In this document: positions 6,168 to 11,218 of the stretch, piece by piece
Position numbering within the stretch: position 1 is the stretch's first letter
Layout: every line of letters starts with the position of its first letter
Source of the DNA: Synergistales bacterium
Lineage (GTDB): Bacteria; Synergistota; Synergistia; Synergistales; 79-D21
NCBI GenBank assembly: GCA_015657435.1
Contig: JADLKH010000004.1
Location: 262,672-275,557, forward strand
Reading direction: 5' to 3'
Length of the DNA stretch: 12,886 nt
The notes under the pieces: generated by a model
The model's input: only the letters and a program-made list of their open reading frames with translations
Database searches by the model: none
Told to the model about the DNA's origin: nothing
Translations under genes and position numbers: made by a program

Positions 6168-7037
6168 ATGGAAAACATGACGGTTTACCAGGAGAACAGC
6201 CTCATTCCCGTCCAGGCTTCACACGATGAAGAAGTCCTGGCCATGTGGCTTCACGGCAAGGCCGCAAGGACCGCCACAGAGTACGGAAGGGAAGCTGGCC
6301 GGTTCATGGAGGCCATGGGAAAGCCTCTCCGCTCTGTCACCCTCTCGGATCTCCAGGGTTACGTTGACAGCCTGGACGTTGCCCCGGCCACTCAAGCCCG
6401 GACAATTGCCGCCATCAAGAGCCTGTTCTCGTTTGGAAGGAAGATAGGCTACCTTGCGTTTGATCCCGCTGCCGTGGTGCGTTCTCCGAAGCTGAAGAAC
6501 AAGCTAGGGGAAAGGATCCTCCCTGAAAGTGACGTGGTGCGGTTGATCGCCATGGAGAGCGACAAGAGGAACAGGGCCCTCCTGGTGTTCCTATACGCAA
6601 CCGGTGCTCGGATCTCCGAAGCCTGCAAGCTGACATGGGCGGATGTTCAAGCCCTCGATGAAGGGGCCGCAATCGTGACCCTGTACGGCAAGGGTGGGAA
6701 GACCCGGCATGTTCGCCTGGAAGCCCGTCAATGGGCTCCGGTTGAGGCCTTGAGGGGAGAAAACGCCCACGACGCTCCCGTGTTCCGTTCACAGAAGGGC
6801 GGGTTTCTCGACCAGTCCGCCATTAACCGGATAGTCCATGCCGCAGCTAAGAGGGCCGGGATCTCCGCTCCGGTCTCCCCGCATTGGCTCCGACACGCTC
6901 ACGTCTCCCATGCCCTCGATCATGGCGCACCCGCTCACCTTGTCCAGCAGACCGCAGGGCACGAAAGCCTGGCAACCACTTCCCGTTATGCCCATGCCCG
7001 CCCCGGTGAAAGTTCCTCCAGGTTCCTGGCTATCTGA
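6168..7037 (+). CDS. int: Tyrosine recombinase (XerC/XerD-like integrase)
   Basis: The product has 289 residues from ATG 6168, with GAAAGGGGG 7 nt upstream; a longer start at 6141 lies in the leader hairpin. The N-terminal SAM-like core-binding domain covers about residues 20-105. The C-terminal catalytic domain carries the full tyrosine-recombinase set. Arg148 is in YATGARISEA, a Lys is in the GKGGKTR hairpin (175 or 178), and His239-x-x-Arg242 is in PHWLRHAH. His265 is in AGHESLATTSRY, and the nucleophile is Tyr274. The length is that of Xer-type enzymes without the large arm-binding domain of lambda Int. It is divergent from the excisionase-type gene, so it probably integrates and excises the surrounding element or resolves multimers. 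A strong hairpin follows 11 nt after the stop, and then the palindrome array begins. Confidence 0.93.
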   Translation: MENMTVYQENSLIPVQASHDEEVLAMWLHGKAARTATEYGREAGRFMEAMGKPLRSVTLSDLQGYVDSLDVAPATQARTIAAIKSLFSFGRKIGYLAFDPAAVVRSPKLKNKLGERILPESDVVRLIAMESDKRNRALLVFLYATGARISEACKLTWADVQALDEGAAIVTLYGKGGKTRHVRLEARQWAPVEALRGENAHDAPVFRSQKGGFLDQSAINRIVHAAAKRAGISAPVSPHWLRHAHVSHALDHGAPAHLVQQTAGHESLATTSRYAHARPGESSSRFLAI

Positions 7038-7047
7038 CCCGCCGGCA

Positions 7048-7091
7048 CTAGGGGAATCTCTTAGGTAATCTTGCTTAAGGGATTCTCCTAG
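7048..7091. repeat. 16-bp hairpin after the integrase gene
   Basis: Arms 7048-7063 (CTAGGGGAATCTCTTA) and 7076-7091 (TAAGGGATTCTCCTAG) pair over 16 positions, two of them G-T wobbles, around a 12-nt centre. There is no T-tract, so termination is possible but not typical. With 16-bp arms and a 12-bp centre directly beside int, a recombination core site is an alternative. Confidence 0.6.
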
Positions 7092-7100
7092 TCACGATCT

Positions 7101-7176
7101 TTCCATGGGACTTTATCTCCCATGGGATTTTTTCTCCCATGCAACCCTCGCCCATAAGCCCCGTAAGGGCATGCCT
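7101..7176. repeat. 17-bp-period palindrome array, block A (CCCATGGG type)
   Basis: Five CATG-centred dyads have centres at 7105, 7122, 7139, 7154 and 7171, giving spacings of 17, 17, 15 and 17. The first two are CCATGG with flanking complementary bases. This is the same word that dominates block C, 1.6 kb away. No coding potential is visible. Confidence 0.75.
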
Positions 7177-7365
7177 GGATTGCAGAGGATGAATCACCTT
7201 ACCAGAAAAAGTCATGCCCGTCCTGTGGCGTATTCGTGCAAAAACGGCACTTTCGCTGATTTTGGCCTTTTCGGGAAGCCAGTATTTGCAACTGTTCCCA
7301 GACCCCCTATTTTTACCCGTCGTTTACCTCGAAAAAGATCATCTCCGGTCGATATGTCTAAAGTT
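7177..7365. other. Non-array interval between blocks A and B
   Basis: The 17-bp periodicity is not visible in this 190-nt interval. I see no gene. It contains a compound hairpin, GGGAA-gc-CAGT (7273-7283) pairing with ACTG-TTCCC (7291-7299) around a 7-nt loop, and a GTGC/GCAC stem with a 7-nt loop near 7238-7252. It may be decayed array sequence. Confidence 0.4.
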
Positions 7366-8334
7366 TCCCCATGAGGGGAAATGCTGCATGGGGTTTTTAT
7401 CCTCATGGTCATTTTTTGCCCATGGTCAGGATCTCGCCACGGTCTGAAAGTGGCCATGGTCTGATAACGACCAGGGCTGGCTACATATATGAGCTGGCTA
7501 CGAAGTTGATCCGGTTAAGAAATAAAGCCGGTTGCCAATTGGAGCCGGTTCAAAAATTGAGCATGTTCCTAAATAGAGCATGCGCTGATTGAAAGCATGT
7601 CCTGAAATGGAGCATGTCGAAACTCTGGACTGGTCTATACCTTGGACTAGTCGGAGGGTTGGACTACAGGAAGTAGCCTTGGAACGAAAACCGTACCGGT
7701 CACAGAACCGGACCGGGACGTAGAGAGTAACGGGACGCCAGAAGTACCGGAACGCAGAGAGGATCGGTCCGAAAAGAGTGCCGGCACGGATATAGCACCG
7801 GAACGTATATCGGACCAGGTCTTAAGGGCCACGTTTCCATCTCAGGCACCCCTGACAACCCGTCACCCCTGACAATTTGTCACCCCTGACACGGTGTCAC
7901 CCCTGACAAAACATCACCTCGGACTTTCTGTCCCCCCGGGCTCAAAGACCGACCGGGCAGAAAAACCGATAGGGCTTTAAGCCTATCCGGGCATAGAGCC
8001 CCCGGACAAATTGTCCGCCCGGACAGATTGTCCCATCGGACAAACAGTCCCCCGGGCAAAAATGCAACGGGAGGGCACTGGTGTCGTTTTGCCACTGGTG
8101 TTCTTTTGACACTAGTGTTCTTTTGCCACTGATGCTTTTGCGACACTGGTGTCATAACGACACTGGTGTATTTTCTGCTCCGGTGCACATTCCGCTCCGG
8201 TGCAGATTGTGTTCCGCAAAGGCGCCTGTTGGGAATTTCCACATGTTGGTTATTCCGACATGTCGAAAATACCAACATGTTGGAAAAATCTACATGTAGC
8301 TATAACCGACATGTCAGGAATTCACACACGTTGA
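7366..8334. repeat. 17-bp-period palindrome array, block B (about 57 units)
   Basis: Short dyad-symmetric words recur with centres almost exactly 17 bp apart, from 7371 to 8328. Runs of exact 17s include 7371-7473, 7512-7665, 7680-7918, 7937-7988, 8079-8215 and 8243-8328, with a few 15, 16, 20 or larger steps. The usual unit is a roughly 10-bp palindrome plus a 7-nt variable spacer. The palindrome changes block by block: CATGGTC; CCGGTT; GCATG; GGACTAGTC; ACCGGT or CCGG; GTCACCCCTGAC in five near-identical copies; CCCGGG; GGAC-N5-GTCC; CACTGGTG; CTCCGGTG; CATGT. Near 8256-8299 the units CGACATGTCG, CAACATGTTG and CTACATGTAG differ by paired, symmetry-keeping changes. A 17-bp period is not a multiple of three, and open frames inside do not look like protein, so I call it noncoding. 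Confidence 0.85.
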
Positions 8335-8349
8335 GCCCTCGATCTTGAT

Positions 8350-8690
8350 GGCCCTTTTTATGGGTCCAAATAATTCCTTCCCGTATATAAGGTTAGAAAA
8401 CTCCCCATAAAGGTTCGATTTAGCCCTATAGCTAATACTCCTAGCCGTTTATCCGCAATGCTTTTTATAGTTCGGAATATTTCACGGGCGGAACCGTGCC
8501 ACCCCTTTTTATCGTGCGGTAAAACTCCTTTTTATAGTGTCGAAAAAGTCCTTTTTTATCGTGGGAAATAACTCCACGATTCCCGAGAAATCTCTTTTTT
8601 ATCGTGCCGAAAAACTCCCGGAGGACTAGGCACAGCCCTTTTTTATAGCGTCAGGAAACTGCCTCTTTTTATCGTGGAAGAAAACTCCCC
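8350..8690. repeat. Origin-like iterons, about 22-bp period (TTTTTATcGTG)
   Basis: A different repeat interrupts the palindrome array. T5-6 AT words have their A at 8360, 8467, 8511, 8534, 8558, 8601, 8645 and 8671. Most spacings are 23-26 or close to multiples of 22 (43, 44, 44, 107). The consensus is roughly CTTTTTATCGTGnnGnAAAACTCC. The missing positions hold degenerate or inverted copies, such as CCACGAT at 8574-8580 opposite ATCGTGG at 8558-8564. TTATCCGCA (8449-8457) is one base from a DnaA box. AT-rich iterons at about two helical turns are typical of plasmid-type origins bound by an initiator, and no initiator is recognised in the window. Confidence 0.7.
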
Positions 8691-8705
8691 AGGTGCGCTT
8701 TATAC

Positions 8706-8902
8706 GCACATGTGATTCCCACGCACATGCACTTTCTGAGCACATGTGCGTTTTAGACCCATGGGTTTTTTACGCCCATGGGTGTAGGAGACCCGTGGGT
8801 GTTATCCACCCATGGGAGATATTATCCCAAGGGAAGAAAAGTCCCATGGGAGAAAAAGTACCATGGGATAAGGGATCCCATGGGAATATTTATCCCATGA
8901 TG
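8706..8902. repeat. 17-bp-period palindrome array, block C (12 units)
   Basis: Twelve units run without a phase error, with centres at 8710, 8727, 8744, 8761, 8778, 8795, 8812, 8829, 8846, 8863, 8880 and 8897. Each has a 10-bp dyad and a 7-nt spacer. The first three are GCACATGTGC-like and the rest CCCATGGG-like. The outer base pair changes from A/T (ACCCATGGGT) to T/A (TCCCATGGGA) across the block, which keeps the symmetry. The GGGT or GGGA half of one unit also complements the ACCC or TCCC half of the next across the spacer, so 5-bp stems with 7-nt loops are an alternative structure. A near DnaA box, TTATCCACC, falls at 8802-8810. Confidence 0.88.
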
Positions 8903-9006
8903 GCGTGTCGAGATAACGAGTAGCCCCTTCGGATTCGGAGTCAAGGAGTTCCCAGGTGCTACAAGAGAGGACCAAGGGGATGCTTACCGAGGTTTTCTAC
9001 GCTAAT

Positions 9007-9039
9007 AAAAAGGCAGGGAGCCGGCAAGAGCCCCCTGCC
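9007..9039 (-). terminator. Intrinsic terminator after the 443-residue protein gene
   Basis: GGCAGGG (9012-9018) pairs with CCCTGCC (9033-9039). On the minus strand the stem is followed by TTTTT (9007-9011). It lies about 55 nt after the stop of the 443-residue gene and separates that operon from the repeat array. Confidence 0.75.
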
Positions 9040-9092
9040 CTTGTCTTACTCTCTATCTCTCCAGCACTCCCGAACTACCATGCCCATCTTGC

Positions 9093-10424
9093 CTATGGCT
9101 TGGGAGGTATGACGAACGGTGCATCTCCGCTCACGGGCTGCTTCCTCTGGTTGGTGAGCAAATATATCTCTTTCCTGACAAACTCCTTCTGCTCTGGAGT
9201 CAGCATCCTGGTGCGTTCGAGCTGTGCAAGCGTATCCACAACCCCGAATTTTTCCACAGCGTCTTTTGTCACTTGCCTGAGATGTTCCTCGGAGTATTCT
9301 TCCTGCCCTCCGGTGGATTGCCGTGGAGACTTGCCGTAGAAATCGCTCATGGGATTCTCGAACACGAGTTGCCTTGCGTAATGGTAGGCCTCTGTGCCTT
9401 CCCCGTACTGGATTTTCAAGGCCTGGTCTAGCATATCCGGAGAGAAGTTCGGTTCTTTGGATGCGGTCTCCATCAGGCCGCCAAACCGTATCCCCATCTC
9501 CGTGCCGCCCATAATCATCTTGTAGATGGCATCTCTGTCCGAACGAGATAGGGGTTTGGGCCCTGCGTTGTCTCGATTGCTAAGGCTTGCCCGGTAATTC
9601 TCGTTCCCCTGGACGTACTTCGTTCTCTCCCACTGCTGGCCTTCACGATATCTTGTGTCGGGAGAAATGCCCCTGGCGTAATCCTGAGTAACTACCGCCT
9701 GGCCCGAATAGGGATTTAGCCCCACCAGAGTTGTTTTATTCCCCTGGTCGATCTGGCTCCATTTGAGATCCGGATAGGCGAATCTGAGCTGATCCGCTGG
9801 GACTTCCACCCCGTATTCCTTCATAGTGGGGTACAGGGCCAGCATCGCCTGACGGTTGCCCGTGGATACAGCTTCTTGCCACAACCCCGCCGCTCTTTGC
9901 TTTCCTTCGTATTGGCGCTGTTTTTCATCGGACTCCCTTTGAGATTGCGCTTCAGCCTGTCGAGTGTTGTAGATACTCATGGCTGTTGGCAACATCTGCC
10001 CTACGTCAACGCTCTTGTATTTCTGGGCCAGGGTAGCCATGCCCTGAAGGATTTCGTTAAGGTCCGGCTGATTGGAGGCCTGCCGCTGAACCGGCATTGA
10101 AGGTTGAAAGACCTTGGCAAACTGAGGAGTGTAGCCGTAGGCCTGGCGCTCTTCGGGTTCCGGCATAGAAGGGCTCGGTGTGGGGTGTGATAGCCAGGTC
10201 GATTGCGGTGCCTTCTGCTGATCGCTACCAAAACTCGAAAAGAGATCGCCCATGGCTTTGTCCTGCTGTTGCGACTGCTGGCCGTTGCCTAGCATGGAGA
10301 GAAAATCCCCCATCGCTTTGTGCGCCGACTCTGCGTTCTCCCGCTGTCTCTTTTTCTCTATCCCACGTACAACACCGCCCATGAAGTCTTCCCACCGGGT
10401 ATCCTTCGGAATATATATGGTCAT
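9093..10424 (-). CDS. Unrecognised 443-residue Gln-rich protein, possibly virion-associated
   Basis: The start is ATG 10424 with AAAGGAGGAG about 7 nt upstream. I do not recognise a family. The protein is hydrophilic, without signal peptide or membrane segment. The N-terminus MTIYIPKDTRWEDFMGGVVR leads into a helical, Gln/Ser-rich section. That section contains an internal duplication, KAMGDFLSMLGNGQQ and then KAMGDLFSSFGSDQQ (about residues 36-70). A Pro-rich linker follows. The middle is helical (about 120-190, with a charged QRESDEKQRQYEGKQRAAGLW stretch split by Gln). The C-terminal half contains SRSDRDAIYKMIMGG and ends in VIPPKP. Composition and layout recall phage internal virion or scaffold-like proteins, but no motif proves this. 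It is the last gene of the minus-strand run that begins with the TOPRIM/ATPase. Confidence 0.7.
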   Translation of the reverse strand: MTIYIPKDTRWEDFMGGVVRGIEKKRQRENAESAHKAMGDFLSMLGNGQQSQQQDKAMGDLFSSFGSDQQKAPQSTWLSHPTPSPSMPEPEERQAYGYTPQFAKVFQPSMPVQRQASNQPDLNEILQGMATLAQKYKSVDVGQMLPTAMSIYNTRQAEAQSQRESDEKQRQYEGKQRAAGLWQEAVSTGNRQAMLALYPTMKEYGVEVPADQLRFAYPDLKWSQIDQGNKTTLVGLNPYSGQAVVTQDYARGISPDTRYREGQQWERTKYVQGNENYRASLSNRDNAGPKPLSRSDRDAIYKMIMGGTEMGIRFGGLMETASKEPNFSPDMLDQALKIQYGEGTEAYHYARQLVFENPMSDFYGKSPRQSTGGQEEYSEEHLRQVTKDAVEKFGVVDTLAQLERTRMLTPEQKEFVRKEIYLLTNQRKQPVSGDAPFVIPPKP

Positions 10425-10455
10425 TGTCGCTCCTCCTTTAAAGTCAAATATGAAG

Positions 10456-10482
10456 GAGGGGACCCCTCACAGGGGTCCCCTC
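10456..10482. terminator. Strong intergenic hairpin, possible terminator
   Basis: GAGGGGACCCC (10456-10466) and GGGGTCCCCTC (10472-10482) form a perfect 11-bp GC-rich stem with a 5-nt loop. It lies between the 63-residue and 443-residue genes. The plus-strand side is followed by GTTTTAT. On the minus strand, where the genes lie, there is no clean T-tract. It may attenuate read-through into the 443-residue gene or protect the mRNA end. Confidence 0.55.
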
Positions 10483-10495
10483 GTTTTATCGTTGG

Positions 10496-10687
10496 CTACT
10501 TCGTTTTCCTGTAGACCGACAGGTTGACCCTAGCTCCGTCCTCGACCGTCACAGCTCCTCCTGTCGAGGCTACCAGTGTGGACTTTCCGCTTGCCGACGG
10601 TCCGATTTCCTTGCTCAGGTCAACCTTGATCGTGAGAATATCGCCGCAAACTTCCACTTCTACGTTCTTCAGAGTTCCTTCCAACAT
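10496..10687 (-). CDS. Conserved-looking 63-residue beta-rich protein
   Basis: The start is taken as ATG 10687, with AAGGAGG 9 nt upstream. An upstream in-frame ATG at 10717 would encode the ribosome site itself but overlaps the stop of the zinc-ribbon gene. The product reads as alternating strands: TLKNVEVEVCGDILTIKVDL, then SKEIGPSASGKSTLVASTGG, then a short strand ending NLSVYRKTK. The pattern of a DLSKxxGPSxSGK loop followed by xxASTGG resembles small hypothetical proteins I have seen in phages and prophages, whose function I do not know. The GPSASGKST string looks like a Walker A motif but the protein is far too small for a P-loop NTPase. Confidence 0.65.
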   Translation of the reverse strand: MLEGTLKNVEVEVCGDILTIKVDLSKEIGPSASGKSTLVASTGGAVTVEDGARVNLSVYRKTK

Positions 10688-10713
10688 AAAAATCATCCTC
10701 CTTATGGTTGAAT

Positions 10714-10965
10714 TCATACCTTGGAGAGTTCAAGCTGCCTTCTCCGAACCGACCGTTTGGTCTTTTCCTTTTCGGCCTGCCTTCGCTTGTACTCTCTTGT
10801 CGTGTAGCCAGGAACTTCCCCGTAGGGGATGACCTCCCCCTGCTCGTTAACCCATACACCGCACTTCTCGCACCAGGCCAAAGAGCAGGGAAGGGCATCA
10901 CACAACCATTGGTCACACTTCGGACAACCGTACGCAACAAGCGGAACATCGGCTGGTTTTTGCAT
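10714..10965 (-). CDS. 83-residue zinc-ribbon protein
   Basis: ATG 10965 has AAGGGG about 7 nt upstream and gives MQKPADVPLVAYG and so on. The frame stays open to a GTG at 11142, but the added 59 codons run through the ATTCGGAC repeats and look noncoding. A Cys pair CPKC (about residues 14-17) and a second pair CEKC (about 31-34), with two further Cys between them (LCDALPC), form a likely zinc ribbon. The C-terminal 35 residues are highly basic (YKRRQAEKEKTKRSVRRRQL), which suggests nucleic-acid binding. It lies between the TOPRIM/ATPase gene and the 63-residue gene on the same strand. Role unknown; a replication accessory or transcription factor would fit the context. Confidence 0.65.
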   Translation of the reverse strand: MQKPADVPLVAYGCPKCDQWLCDALPCSLAWCEKCGVWVNEQGEVIPYGEVPGYTTREYKRRQAEKEKTKRSVRRRQLELSKV

Positions 10966-11017
10966 CGGTATCCCCTTAGCGGCTTTCGATCGATGCGACC
11001 CGTGAGGGGGAGAAGCT

Positions 11018-11218
11018 GTCCGAATTGGCACAAAACCCTTGCGATAACTGAAATTGATTCGGACATGCCCCCTGTCCGAATGTCGTGCCAAAACTGTCCG
11101 AATTGAGGATTGGAGGTGAAGATTCGGACGTGATTCGGACACTATTCGAACACAATTCGGACACCCCCTTTGTCCGAATTGGACTCAGTAATACCAATAG
11201 ATTGAACCCTATTCGGAC
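11018..11218. repeat. Ten ATTCGGAC sites in direct and inverted orientation
   Basis: The 8-mer ATTCGGAC, or its complement GTCCGAAT, occurs at 11018, 11057, 11074, 11096, 11122, 11133, 11144 (one mismatch), 11155, 11172 and 11211. Two pairs form hairpins with 7-nt loops. At 11057-11081 the stem is 9 bp, and at 11153-11181 it is a perfect 11 bp (CAATTCGGACA/TGTCCGAATTG). The cluster covers the last codons of the TOPRIM/ATPase gene and the 176-nt gap before the zinc-ribbon gene. It looks like binding sites for a replication or partition protein, or an autoregulatory region. Confidence 0.75.

Noticed and set aside
7105..7592. Several overlapping open frames of 73-89 codons on both strands after the integrase gene
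   Set aside because: They run through array blocks and hairpins, lack Shine-Dalgarno sequences and give no protein-like pattern.
7880..8278. Open frame of 132 codons on the minus strand inside the palindrome array
   Set aside because: It is made wholly of 17-bp repeat units, has no ribosome site, and a 17-bp period cycles through all three frames. The protein shows no domain-like composition.
8802..8810. DnaA box TTATCCACC
   Set aside because: One mismatch, and it is created by a spacer plus the ACCC half of an array unit. Probably chance, so noted only inside the block C entry.
7101..8902. CRISPR array
   Set aside because: Repeats are only 8-10 bp, change sequence along the array, and spacers are 7 nt. 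No cas genes are present.
8693..8923. 76-codon plus-strand frame through the CCCATGGG block
   Set aside because: Repeat-derived reading (His-Gly-rich by virtue of CATGGG). The resemblance to the H-G-S repeats of HxsA comes from the shared CATGGG word, not from homology.
10496..10687. P-loop NTPase from GPSASGKST in the 63-residue protein
   Set aside because: The protein is too short, lacks a Walker B, and the motif sits in a beta-rich context typical of a loop.
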